A DNA stretch of 44,691 nucleotides, from positions 1-44,691 of the forward strand of contig JAQBOK010000010.1 in NCBI GenBank assembly GCA_028288085.1, given 5' to 3'. Below the pieces are notes generated by a model that was not told the origin of the DNA, did no database searches, and saw nothing but the letters and a program-made list of their open reading frames with translations. Shown piece after piece: positions 7,876 through 16,224 of this stretch. Position 1 is the stretch's first letter, and each line of letters begins with the position of its first letter. The translations under genes and the position numbers were made by a program. This DNA comes from Mucilaginibacter sp. GTDB taxonomy: Bacteria; Bacteroidota; Bacteroidia; Sphingobacteriales; Sphingobacteriaceae.

Positions 7876-8823
7876 CTACAAATACCTTCTTTTCAGCAGG
7901 GAATAAAATTTATCTACTGTGGTTTGTTTACTGCCCCAATTGTTTTTAACGGCATAGCTGTTTTGCAAATACTTATCAGCTTCTTCAAAAGTTTCCAGTC
8001 GGTTTAAAATATCAATAGCTTCGCTGTAGGCCAGGTTGTAACCGTTAAAGAGGTCTTTAATATAAAGCAGCTTGTCGTTTAAGGTTATTGCCGATTTAAG
8101 ATCATCAATGGTCTGCGTATGTTGTTCGGTTACTCTGCTGCCCGTGTTATTTAGCTGAGCCGACATTTTTTGATTAACGGTAAGGGGTTCTTCCTTTATG
8201 CTTTCCACCTTAACTTCGGTAGCAGATTTTTCTGTTACCTGTTTCACAGGCTCTTCCTTTACAGTTGGAATGGCTGGTGTATCTATAATTTCTTCTTCGT
8301 GATGAATTAATTCTTCGTTCACAAAGCTTTCATCTTCCTCATCTTCCCAGTTGGGTATATCATGGAGGTTCAACTCATGCCTTATAATATCCGGCTCTTG
8401 TCTGATGTATGTAAAATCATCATCCGCACCATTTGCACTCAGGTCAATGTCCGGCGTGGGATTATCATCGGCAGGGGTATTGGCTGCTTCAGCTTTAACG
8501 GGTTTTTCAGAGGTGTCTGGCGGAAACGGAGCTGCTTCAGGCGCTACAATTTCAGCCGAAGGTTTAACTTGTTGTACTACCGGTTCGAAATATTTTTCCT
8601 CTTGTTTCACTCCGGGTTTTGGTTCAATTACAGGTGCCGGACTGTATTGTAGGTTAAGCTTTTGTAATACTTCAGAGTGATCTGCTAAAAAGCGGGCGTT
8701 GGCTACAAAGAGTTCAATTTCAAGGTCATTTAGCTGTCCCCCGTTTCCATCAAGGTATTCATACTGTTCATTCAACTCTTTTATAATGTTGCCTATCTTT
8801 TTAAAAACTTCCTGTTGTTTCAT
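7876..8823 (-). CDS. Conserved acidic protein of unknown function
   Basis: I do not recognise a named family. The 315-residue protein has three parts: an ordered, helical-looking N-terminus (about 1-60, containing LNDLEIELFVANARFLADH); a long low-complexity Pro/Glu/Asp-rich middle (about 60-235) likely to be disordered; and a C-terminal module (about 240-315) with LLYIKDLFNGYNLAYSEA and NNWGSKQTTVDKFYSLLKRR. There is no signal peptide or transmembrane helix, so it is probably cytosolic. It is transcribed convergently with rodA and divergently from thymidine kinase. A TATTTTTG -7 box (complement of 8847-8854) precedes it. A linker-joined scaffold or regulator is a guess only. Confidence 0.8.
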   Translation of the reverse strand: MKQQEVFKKIGNIIKELNEQYEYLDGNGGQLNDLEIELFVANARFLADHSEVLQKLNLQYSPAPVIEPKPGVKQEEKYFEPVVQQVKPSAEIVAPEAAPFPPDTSEKPVKAEAANTPADDNPTPDIDLSANGADDDFTYIRQEPDIIRHELNLHDIPNWEDEEDESFVNEELIHHEEEIIDTPAIPTVKEEPVKQVTEKSATEVKVESIKEEPLTVNQKMSAQLNNTGSRVTEQHTQTIDDLKSAITLNDKLLYIKDLFNGYNLAYSEAIDILNRLETFEEADKYLQNSYAVKNNWGSKQTTVDKFYSLLKRRYL

Positions 8824-8846
8824 GGCGGTATGTTGAAAATACTTAT

Positions 8847-8854
8847 CAAAAATA
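8847..8854 (-). promoter_or_regulatory. -7 promoter element for the acidic protein gene
   Basis: On the minus strand this reads TATTTTTG (TAnnTTTG), 23 bp before the start codon at 8823. No -33 TTTG was found. The 71-bp divergent spacer must also hold the tdk promoter. Confidence 0.4.
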
Positions 8855-8894
8855 ATATTAAATTATGATATTTGCCCGCTGAAACGAGTTTGAA

Positions 8895-9470
8895 ATGCTG
8901 TTTGGTGAAGATGTTTTTAAGCGGAAAAGTGAATTCGGCGGTAGTATCGAGGTCATTTGCGGCTCTATGTTTTCGGGCAAAACCGAAGAATTGATACGCA
9001 GGTTAAGGCGAGCGCAAATAGCCCGGCTGAGTGTTGAGATATTTAAGCCAAAGAAAGATACCCGCTTTGACGAGACGGCAGTGGTATCGCACAACGCGAA
9101 TTCCATCCAGTCAACCCCGGTTGATTCTTCCTCGGCCATATTGCTGCTTGGCAGCCAGGTGCAGGTGGTTGGTATTGACGAGGCCCAGTTTTTTGATGAC
9201 GAATTGCCCAACGTTTGCACCATATTGGCCAATAAGGGCGTAAGGGTAATTGTGGCCGGCCTTGATATGGATTTTAAAGGAGGGCCTTTTGGCCCCATGC
9301 CGAAGCTGATGGCCATTGCTGAATCGGTGACCAAAGTACACGCAGTTTGTGTAAAATGTGGTAATCAGGCTTTATATTCATACCGCCTGGTGCCCGGTGA
9401 AGGTACTATCTTATTGGGCGAAAAAGAAAGCTACGAACCCCGCTGCCGGGCGTGTTACTACGGAGATTAG
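8895..9470 (+). CDS. tdk: Thymidine kinase
   Basis: Type II thymidine kinase: thymidine + ATP to dTMP, in the pyrimidine salvage pathway. The P-loop GSMFSGKT is at about residues 23-30, the Walker-B-like DEAQFF follows near 100, and the zinc-binding lasso domain is complete with CVKC (about 151-154) and CRAC (184-187). The 191-residue length fits the family. It starts 71 bp from the divergent acidic protein gene and appears monocistronic. Confidence 0.95.
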   Translation: MLFGEDVFKRKSEFGGSIEVICGSMFSGKTEELIRRLRRAQIARLSVEIFKPKKDTRFDETAVVSHNANSIQSTPVDSSSAILLLGSQVQVVGIDEAQFFDDELPNVCTILANKGVRVIVAGLDMDFKGGPFGPMPKLMAIAESVTKVHAVCVKCGNQALYSYRLVPGEGTILLGEKESYEPRCRACYYGD

Positions 9471-9654
9471 TTGCCAATAGCTAGCCGGATAAGGCATATG
9501 GACCATTTTTGCCGTTTGTAATGCCCTTCTGAACGTACCTCATAACTATTTATTATAAAAAAATCAGTACCTAAAACAAAACAGGTATCTTACATTGTTT
9601 ACACTATGACTGGGATATAAATAATAGTGACTGTTATTAAATTAAAGTAAGATT

Positions 9655-10023
9655 ATGGGCAAAAAAATTATGGTGATTGAAGATGATACTGACATCAGAG
9701 AAACTATGGTTTATGCCTTAGAGGAAGCAGGGTATGAAGTGATAGCATCTGAAGATGCGAGGATACTTAAACATTTGAACAGTCATAAACCCGATCTGAT
9801 ATTACTGGATAACTGGCTCAGCGACTGGAAAAGCGATGCCAACGGCGAACAGTTGAGCAAGCAGTTAAAAACGGACCCACAAACAAGCCATATTCCTATA
9901 ATTATTGTTTCGGCAATAAGTAACGTAAAGGAGGTTGCCGAAGCCGGCCTGGCAGACAACTATCTGCGTAAACCATTTGACCTGAAAGATCTGATACAGA
10001 TGGCCGAAAAATATACTAAATAG
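9655..10023 (+). CDS. Single-domain response regulator (receiver only)
   Basis: CheY-like receiver without an output domain. The acidic pocket E9-D10-D11, phosphoacceptor D52 (LILLDNW), a Ser in place of the switch Thr (IIIVSA) and the conserved Lys (LRKPF) are present, so it should be phosphorylatable. The loop after D52 is longer and more polar than usual (WLSDWKSDANGEQLSKQ). No histidine kinase is adjacent; the nearest is 14 kb downstream (24364). It may act as a phosphorelay intermediate or bind a partner protein; that is inference. It is flanked by non-coding gaps and probably has its own promoter. Confidence 0.88.
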   Translation: MGKKIMVIEDDTDIRETMVYALEEAGYEVIASEDARILKHLNSHKPDLILLDNWLSDWKSDANGEQLSKQLKTDPQTSHIPIIIVSAISNVKEVAEAGLADNYLRKPFDLKDLIQMAEKYTK

Positions 10024-10183
10024 CTGCGCATTTACTTCAAGCCTCAAGTTTCATTAAGCCTTCCTGATTACTTTTGTGACGGTAATAGTGACCGGGCCTG
10101 GTGCCCATGAGCGAACGATTATTTCACTCTCTATAAATACTTTTAATATCTAAAAGTCCACATTTACAGCATCTGCAACATTT

Positions 10184-10191
10184 TATTTTTG
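10184..10191 (+). promoter_or_regulatory. -7 promoter element for the GH13 gene
   Basis: TATTTTTG matches TAnnTTTG and lies about 70 bp before the GH13 lipoprotein ATG (10261). The -33 region has no clear TTTG. Confidence 0.35.
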
Positions 10192-10260
10192 GTTTATTAC
10201 CGGGATGTGAAAAAATCGATTTAAATTTATAGACCAATTATAAACTTAAAAAGATAACAA

Positions 10261-12198
10261 ATGGCAAGATTTTTATACCTATTGCTGATCGCAGCGGTGT
10301 TAATCGGTGGTACTTCATGCAAAAAAGAACCTAAACCCGGCAATAATACCGGGAACGTTCCCGGTGATACGACCAAGAACCCTACAGGGGTAGATGTACC
10401 CGCCGGAACCCCTGATGGTGTTTCCTTTCTTAACTCTGGTAAATCGGCGATATTTAATTTATATGCTCCGGGTAAAAAGTCAGTTGCAGTGATAGGCGAA
10501 TTCAATAGCTGGCAGTCCACAGCTATGAAGAATTCTAAAGATGGTACACGCTGGTGGATACAGGTTGATAACCTGGATGCGACTAAAGAATACGCCTACC
10601 AGTATTTGATCGATGGCAGTCTTAAAGTTGCCGACCCATATACCGAAAAGGTGCTGGACCCTGATAACGATAAATCCATACCGGCTACAAACTATCCTAA
10701 TCTAAAGGCTTATCCAACTGGCTCAACAACCGGTATTGTAAGTACCTTTTGGGCCAGCCAGCCGGCGTACACCTGGCAAATAACCAATTTTACACGGCCC
10801 GACCCAAAAAACCTGGTAGTTTATGAACTGCTTGTTCGCGATTTTGTTCAGACGCATGATTATAAAACCATTAAGGATACCCTCAATTACTTTGTAAGGC
10901 TGGGCGTAAATGCCATTGAATTGATGCCTGTCAGCGAATTTGAAGGCAACGACTCCTGGGGCTATAACCCGAATTTTTACTTTGCTCCTGATAAATATTA
11001 CGGCACCAAAAATGATCTGAAGGCTCTTATAGACGCTTGTCATGTAAAGGGGATTGCTGTGATTCAGGATATTGTTTTGAACCATTCGTTCGGTTCATCT
11101 CCAATGGTTCAGATGTATTATAGCGGCACTCCAAGTACTGGTGCACCTACCGCGGCTAACCCCTGGTACAATATGGTGCCAACTCACCCATACAATGTAG
11201 GGTTCCAATTTAATCATGAAAGCGCCGCCACCAAGTATTTTGTAAAAAATGTATTGAAATGGTGGATGACAGAATACCACATAGATGGTTTCCGTTTCGA
11301 CCTTGCAAAAGGCTTTACCCAAACCAACAGCGGCAGTGATGTAAATTTATGGGGCCAGTATGATGCCAGCCGGGTGGCCATATGGAAAGATTACAATAGC
11401 TTTATGAAAGGTATTGACCCCAAATTTTATGTTATCCTTGAATATTTTGCCGGCAACCAGGAAGAATCTGAACTGGCTGACCAGGGTATGATGACCTGGG
11501 CCAATCTGAGTGTAAACGGTGAGCAAGCCCTGATGAGCTACAATGATTCGGGTGGTTCATGGGATCTCAGCGGCCTCTTTTATAATTCATGGAACTTTAC
11601 CAACCCTTATGCCCTGGTAGGCTATTTTGAGAGCCATGACGAGGCGCGCCTGCAATATAAGAATGAACAATACGGTAACAGCAGTGGAACCTATAGTACA
11701 AAGGACCTGGCCACAGGTTTACAACGTGACGAAATGGGTGCAGCCTTCATGTTTTCTTCGCCCGGCCCAAAAATGCTATGGGAATTTGGCGAGCGCGGGT
11801 ACGATATCAATAACGATGATGCAAGCCCTGGCGGTCGTCTTGGCGACAAACCCCCACATTGGGAATATATGGCAGATCCAAACCGTGCGCACCTTTATAA
11901 GGTATATTCCCAAATGATCAAATGGAAGATCAAGAACCCGGTTTTTACTACTACCAGCTTTAACTACAACCTTTCCGGTACTGTTAAAACCATTCAACTT
12001 AACGGTACCGATGGTACTAATGTAGAAGTGGTAGGCAATTTTGGTGTAACCAGCCAAACAAGTGATGTTGCTTTTACTGCTATAGGCTCCTGGACAGATA
12101 ATTTAACGGGTATCAGTATCAATGTAACAGCACTCCCTTATAGCATGACACTTGCCCCCGGCGAGTACCATGTTTATAGTAACAAAGCCCTGCTGTAA
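10261..12198 (+). CDS. GH13 alpha-amylase family lipoprotein
   Basis: Secreted alpha-glucan-active enzyme. The signal peptide ends in the lipobox GGTSC with Cys20, so it is probably a lipoprotein. A Pro/Gly/Thr linker is followed by a CBM48/E-set-like domain (about residues 55-150, VAVIGEFNSW, YAYQYLIDGS), a GH13 barrel and a C-terminal beta domain. All catalytic regions are present: DIVLNH (region I), nucleophile D347 in GFRFDLAKG, acid/base E394 in VILEYF and transition-state Asp D460 in FESHDE. The domain order resembles isoamylase/branching-type GH13 proteins more than plain amylases; exact specificity cannot be read from the sequence. No susC/susD genes are nearby, so it lies outside a polysaccharide utilisation locus. 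A strong terminator follows. Confidence 0.9.
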   Translation: MARFLYLLLIAAVLIGGTSCKKEPKPGNNTGNVPGDTTKNPTGVDVPAGTPDGVSFLNSGKSAIFNLYAPGKKSVAVIGEFNSWQSTAMKNSKDGTRWWIQVDNLDATKEYAYQYLIDGSLKVADPYTEKVLDPDNDKSIPATNYPNLKAYPTGSTTGIVSTFWASQPAYTWQITNFTRPDPKNLVVYELLVRDFVQTHDYKTIKDTLNYFVRLGVNAIELMPVSEFEGNDSWGYNPNFYFAPDKYYGTKNDLKALIDACHVKGIAVIQDIVLNHSFGSSPMVQMYYSGTPSTGAPTAANPWYNMVPTHPYNVGFQFNHESAATKYFVKNVLKWWMTEYHIDGFRFDLAKGFTQTNSGSDVNLWGQYDASRVAIWKDYNSFMKGIDPKFYVILEYFAGNQEESELADQGMMTWANLSVNGEQALMSYNDSGGSWDLSGLFYNSWNFTNPYALVGYFESHDEARLQYKNEQYGNSSGTYSTKDLATGLQRDEMGAAFMFSSPGPKMLWEFGERGYDINNDDASPGGRLGDKPPHWEYMADPNRAHLYKVYSQMIKWKIKNPVFTTTSFNYNLSGTVKTIQLNGTDGTNVEVVGNFGVTSQTSDVAFTAIGSWTDNLTGISINVTALPYSMTLAPGEYHVYSNKALL

Positions 12199-12221
12199 TA
12201 AGAGGGTAATTTAAAACACAC

Positions 12222-12262
12222 AAAATGGCCGGTTTTCTTCTAAAGGAACCGGCCATTTTTTT
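12222..12262 (+). terminator. Rho-independent terminator after the GH13 gene
   Basis: A perfect 13-bp stem (AAAATGGCCGGTT at 12222-12234 with 12247-12259) has a 12-nt loop and a T7 run (12256-12262) that partly forms the stem. The flanking A-run also makes it usable from the minus strand, where the Gfo/Idh gene ends at 12484. Confidence 0.9.
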
Positions 12263-12483
12263 GGTGCGAACTAAAATAAACCCGACAATAGTGTATACCG
12301 GCCATGTGATTAATGCCCGCAGGTGTATGAGCGGTTGGCGGGGCTATCAGAACATAGCAGCACTGCTGTCGCTTTTCAAAAATGTTACTGTCAATCCGAA
12401 CAAACCAAAATTGTATGAACCGGTGATTATTTGATTTCCCAGATGGAATTAAATATCAAGGTCCAAACAAAATCAATAAAACT

Positions 12484-14007
12484 TTACAACTTTAACTCAC
12501 CCCAGCCTTTCCTGTACTCTCTTTTAATGAATTGATTGGCAGGTTCAAAATTGGTTACTTTCATATTTTCGCCGTCCCATTTCAGATCAACGTAGCGGCC
12601 ACTAAATTTATAGCCTTCCATGTTGCCGTAAACCGGGTCGTTGCGCTTTATTTTTTCCTGCAGGTTGAAAGTGCGTAATAGCAGGTTGCCCATCAGTACA
12701 GTTTCGGTAAGCGGACCGGCATAGCCCACAAACGGCGAGTCGACCTCCATTTTTCCATGCCCGGCAATACTGGCATCAACCCATTGCCACCAATGGCCAT
12801 CCATGCCGCCCTGTACACGGGGGTATTTTTCAGCGATGTGCACATCCTTATTAAGCGAAAGCGGCAATAGCCGCGGGTGACTGCCGCCCCAGCCGCAAGA
12901 AACTTTTCCTTTGGTGCCGATAAACAAAGTGCAACCTTCAAAATCATTTTCTCCGGGAAAGTCGCCAAGCGCCTCGTTCATATTTACATCCGGGTCAAGC
13001 TCTGCAAGGCGCTCGGGGGTAATGCCGCCATCCATCCAATACAGGTCGAGGTTTTTGCCGCTTTTTTGTTTGAATTTAAATTTGATAGAACTGGATACCG
13101 GCCCGCTTTCAGGATAAATGCCTTCTTTAAAAATGCCATTATAAACCGTGCTGGCACTGCCCGAAACCGATTCGGGGTAACCCAGCCCTAACAATTTAAA
13201 GGGCGGCCCCATTATGTGGCAACCCATGTCGCCAAGGGCGCCAGTGCCAAAAGCCCACCATCCGCGCCAGTTAAAAGGCACCAGGTTATCAATGTAGTTG
13301 GTTTCCTGCGCAGTACCAAGCCACAAGTCCCATTTCAATTCTTTCGGGATTGGCGGCTTGCTCGTCGGCCATGAAATACCTTGCGGCCATACGGGGCGGT
13401 CTGTCCAGCAATACACCTTTTCGATATCACCGATCAGTCCGGCCTCAAACCATTCGCGCATAGTCCGCATACCATCACATGAAGCGCCTTGGTCGCCCAT
13501 TTGGGTTACTACTTTATATTTTTCTGCCGCTTGGGTTAGTATCCGGGCTTCGTAAATATCATGGGTAAGCGGCTTTTGCAGATACAGGTGTTTTTTTAAC
13601 TGCATGGCATGAAGGCCGACTGTGGCATGGTTATGATCGGGTATAGCCACGGTAACTGCGTCGAAATTCTTGCTCTCTTTTTCAAACATTTCGCGCCAGT
13701 CGTGATAGAACGGTGCTTTGGGGAATTCTTTCCGGCGGGGGGCTGCAGATCGCTCATCAACATCGCACAAAAAGGCTACGACCGCATTTTTTTTAGGCGC
13801 GTTGGCGTAGTGATGAATATCATTTTCCGCTTCGCCACTGCAGCCAACTGCCGCAATGTACAATTTGTCGCTAGGGGCTGTATACCCCTTTCCGCCCAAT
13901 ACAAAGCGGGGAACAATATAAAACCCTGCTGTAGCTATCGCCGCTTTTTTAATAAAGTCGCCCCGGCTTATCGTATTACTGGCTGTGGTATCTTCACTTT
14001 TTTCCAT
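12484..14007 (-). CDS. Gfo/Idh/MocA family oxidoreductase, exported type
   Basis: NAD(P)-dependent sugar oxidoreductase of the exported Bacteroidota/Planctomycetes subgroup. The N-terminus has a Tat-like signal, ISRGDFIKKAAIATAG, but the twin Arg is R-G. The Rossmann segment follows (LYIAAVGCSGEAEND), then VAIPDHNH and YLQKPLTHD, the latter in place of the usual EKP motif. The C-terminal domain has RGWWAFGTGALGDMGCH with the conserved Asp and His. The length is 507 residues. It is 11 bp downstream of the DUF1080 gene, so the two are surely one operon; such pairs are linked to 3-keto-sugar oxidation and cleavage of glycosides. The substrate is unknown. Confidence 0.88.
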   Translation of the reverse strand: MEKSEDTTASNTISRGDFIKKAAIATAGFYIVPRFVLGGKGYTAPSDKLYIAAVGCSGEAENDIHHYANAPKKNAVVAFLCDVDERSAAPRRKEFPKAPFYHDWREMFEKESKNFDAVTVAIPDHNHATVGLHAMQLKKHLYLQKPLTHDIYEARILTQAAEKYKVVTQMGDQGASCDGMRTMREWFEAGLIGDIEKVYCWTDRPVWPQGISWPTSKPPIPKELKWDLWLGTAQETNYIDNLVPFNWRGWWAFGTGALGDMGCHIMGPPFKLLGLGYPESVSGSASTVYNGIFKEGIYPESGPVSSSIKFKFKQKSGKNLDLYWMDGGITPERLAELDPDVNMNEALGDFPGENDFEGCTLFIGTKGKVSCGWGGSHPRLLPLSLNKDVHIAEKYPRVQGGMDGHWWQWVDASIAGHGKMEVDSPFVGYAGPLTETVLMGNLLLRTFNLQEKIKRNDPVYGNMEGYKFSGRYVDLKWDGENMKVTNFEPANQFIKREYRKGWGELKL

Positions 14008-14018
14008 GATGATTTTGA

Positions 14019-14702
14019 TTATTTTTTACTGAGCGGTTTTACCGATACTTCCTTAAAAAAAACGATATCATCATCGCCATGATTTTGCAAGCCAATATAT
14101 CCTGAAATAGGTCGCGGTCCACGAAATGGTTCAAAATCAAATTTACGGGCGGGTGTAGGTTGGCCCTCTGTGTAATCAGTTACTTTTTGACCATTAACCG
14201 TAACTATGGTACGCGGCCCGTCGAGCGTAATTTCCATGGTATTCCATTCGGGGCCTGGTTTGCCTGGTTTTGCAAGGGGCTTGGTTAATGAATATAAAGT
14301 GCCGGTAATGTGGTATTCATCTTCTTTAGATGTTTCCGGATGATTATCTATCTGTACCTCGTAGCCATAAAATACAGGCATCCATTCTTCGCGCGGCTCA
14401 ACCGGAATGCGTATAAATACACCAGAGTTACTGTTGAATTTTTGCATTTTGTAAACCACGCGGATCGTACAATTACTGAATTTTTCTTTAGTCCAATACA
14501 ACAGGCCCATACCTCCATGACTGCCTGTAAGCCCATCTTTAACATAACGGTTACCCTTGCCTACTTGTTTCCAGCCGTTAAGGTCTTTGCCGTTAAAAAG
14601 CTGCCGCCAGCCTTTATCCTGCGCATTAACAGTTTTACAATTCAATAAAAACAGCAGACTAACGCCTACACATAAGCCATTTAGAATTAATTTTTTACTC
14701 AT
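14019..14702 (-). CDS. DUF1080 / 3-keto-disaccharide hydrolase family protein
   Basis: Secreted jelly-roll protein of the family formerly called DUF1080, now described as 3-keto-disaccharide hydrolases/lyases. I place the start at ATG 14702 (MSKKLILNGLCVG), because it gives a clean signal peptide ending near VNA-QDKGW; the frame stays open to 14777 but the extra residues disrupt the signal. Family motifs include WRQLFNGKDLNGWKQVG, GVFIRIP, WNTMEITLDGPRTIVTVNG and GYIGLQNHGDDDIVFF. It is 11 bp upstream of the Gfo/Idh gene. The pairing suggests that one enzyme makes a 3-keto sugar and the other cleaves it (inference from family knowledge). Confidence 0.88.
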   Translation of the reverse strand: MSKKLILNGLCVGVSLLFLLNCKTVNAQDKGWRQLFNGKDLNGWKQVGKGNRYVKDGLTGSHGGMGLLYWTKEKFSNCTIRVVYKMQKFNSNSGVFIRIPVEPREEWMPVFYGYEVQIDNHPETSKEDEYHITGTLYSLTKPLAKPGKPGPEWNTMEITLDGPRTIVTVNGQKVTDYTEGQPTPARKFDFEPFRGPRPISGYIGLQNHGDDDIVFFKEVSVKPLSKK

Positions 14703-14902
14703 GATCATCAATTTAAGGTTAGCAGATATAGAAGTAACCAATGGAGGAATGTGCAGGGCGCTTGCAGCCCATATCAAATCGGCATTGGTTTATAATTGGT
14801 TGAGCAAATTAAGCATATTTACTAAATCGGGCAGGGTATTTTGCAAAAAAAGCTGCCTTAACCATGATTCAATGATTATTTATAGATCCAGCAACCCATC
14901 GC

Positions 14903-15430
14903 TCAAGCTATATCCTGCACCGTCTTTACCAATTTTCTGATATCAAAACCTTTGTTGGCAGCCTGTAATACCAGGTGATTATAGGTCATACTATCCATTT
15001 TGGGTTTGCGGCCCAGTATCCAAAGGTATTTCCGATTGGGATGGCCCACCACGGTATAGCTGTAATCGGGCGCCAGGGCAATTATCCAATATTTACCACT
15101 GAAGGGTCTGAAAAAGGTGACATTCAATTTAGCGTTAGTTTTCTTATCAGCAACAGAAGCTTTACCGGTGGCCACTTTTGTTTTGCCATCTTTAATACAA
15201 CTATTTTTAATTTCTATTTTGCCATTATCCCCCAGGCTGTATTCGGCGGTTGTGCAAGTACAGCCTTTTTCAAAACTTTGCGGAAAGGCGGCTATCTCAT
15301 ACCACTTACCCTGGTATTTTTCAAGGTTCACATTCTTCACTGTTTCAAGCGGCTTATTTTTGGCTCGCAGGGCTATTATTGCTACGCCGATGCCAACTAA
15401 TGCGGATGCAGCCAGGATCTCTTTTTTCAT
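14903..15430 (-). CDS. Blc-type lipocalin family protein
   Basis: Bacterial lipocalin related to Blc, an outer-envelope lipid-binding protein induced by envelope stress in E. coli. The start at ATG 15430 (MKKEILAASALVGIG) gives a membrane-anchor or signal segment; ATG 15451 would add seven residues. The signature GKWYEIA is at about residues 41-47, the second conserved region YTVVGHP and the third LWILGRKP follow. No lipobox Cys is seen in the N-terminal segment, unlike E. coli Blc, so it is probably membrane-anchored or exported rather than a lipoprotein. It stands alone between the DUF1080 operon and the DUF2383 gene. Confidence 0.88.
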   Translation of the reverse strand: MKKEILAASALVGIGVAIIALRAKNKPLETVKNVNLEKYQGKWYEIAAFPQSFEKGCTCTTAEYSLGDNGKIEIKNSCIKDGKTKVATGKASVADKKTNAKLNVTFFRPFSGKYWIIALAPDYSYTVVGHPNRKYLWILGRKPKMDSMTYNHLVLQAANKGFDIRKLVKTVQDIA

Positions 15431-15547
15431 GCTTTTGATAACAACCTGCATTGATAAAAGGTTTACCCTTTAAAATTTTATTGGCTGATGTTTTTGCTAA
15501 AGTGCTGAATGTATTTCTTTTAAGTTTATTTTAATGAGTTTAATGGT

Positions 15548-15565
15548 ATTTTATTGAAATAAAAT
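15548..15565. promoter_or_regulatory. AT-rich palindrome upstream of the DUF2383 gene
   Basis: ATTTTATT-GA-AATAAAAT has perfect 8-bp arms and lies 53 bp before the start codon at 15618. It could be an operator in the promoter region, but AT-rich palindromes are frequent by chance here. Confidence 0.3.
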
Positions 15566-15617
15566 TAAACAAAGCGATAATTATGAGGTTGTTCAGATAT
15601 ATTAAAATGTAATAACC

Positions 15618-16079
15618 ATGGAAAATACAGCAAAAACAATCGAGATCCTAAACGATCTTATTTTGATCAATAACGATCGTATTGAAGGGTATGAAAGAGC
15701 ACTAAAAGAAATTGAAGAAAGCGGGAATGATACCGAACTACAACCTTTGTTTTTGAGATTTATTGACGAAAGTCGCCGGTATAGAGTAGAACTTGGTACC
15801 GAAGTTGGGGCTTTTGGCAAAGACATGATAACAGGTACATCCACAGGGGGTAAAATACACCGGGCATGGATAACGGTTAAAGAAACTTTTACCGGGCACG
15901 ACCGCCATAGTTTACTGGAGGAATGCGAATTTGGTGAGGATGCCATTAAAAAAGCATATGAGGAAGCCCTAAATGAAGAAGTACTGGCATCATACATCCG
16001 CGAAATGCTGATGGACCAGGAAGAAGAACTGATTGAAGCCCACGATGAGATAAAAAATCTTCGCGACAGGGTAGAATAA
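15618..16079 (+). CDS. PA2169-type four-helix-bundle protein (DUF2383)
   Basis: Small cytosolic protein of the ferritin-like DUF2383 group, recognised by ETAKTIEILNDLILINNDRIEGY-type first helix (here starting at residue 5) and by the Glu/Asp-rich helices ending in EEVLASYIREMLMDQEEELI. Four long amphipathic helices fill the 153 residues. Members are often found with stress and envelope genes; a biochemical activity is not established. It is monocistronic, ended by a strong terminator, and convergent with the DUF1003 gene. Confidence 0.85.
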   Translation: MENTAKTIEILNDLILINNDRIEGYERALKEIEESGNDTELQPLFLRFIDESRRYRVELGTEVGAFGKDMITGTSTGGKIHRAWITVKETFTGHDRHSLLEECEFGEDAIKKAYEEALNEEVLASYIREMLMDQEEELIEAHDEIKNLRDRVE

Positions 16080-16108
16080 TATAATAACTCACACGATTGG
16101 AATAGGAG

Positions 16109-16140
16109 CCGTCTTATAAGCAATTATAAGACGGTTTTTT
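16109..16140 (+). terminator. Rho-independent terminator after the DUF2383 gene
   Basis: A perfect 11-bp stem (CCGTCTTATAA, 16109-16119, with 16124-16134), the GNRA-type loop GCAA and a T6 run (16135-16140) make a textbook intrinsic terminator 30 bp after the stop codon. Confidence 0.95.
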
Positions 16141-16224
16141 GTTGCAAATTTAAAGACTATAAGCATAAAATAATTACGAATTCTCCACTGAAGGGGATCA
16201 TTTCTTTTGCGGTCCCGCCCCGCA

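Noticed and set aside
12225..12434. 69-codon frame on the + strand after the GH13 gene
   Set aside because: It starts inside the terminator hairpin and has no protein-like pattern.
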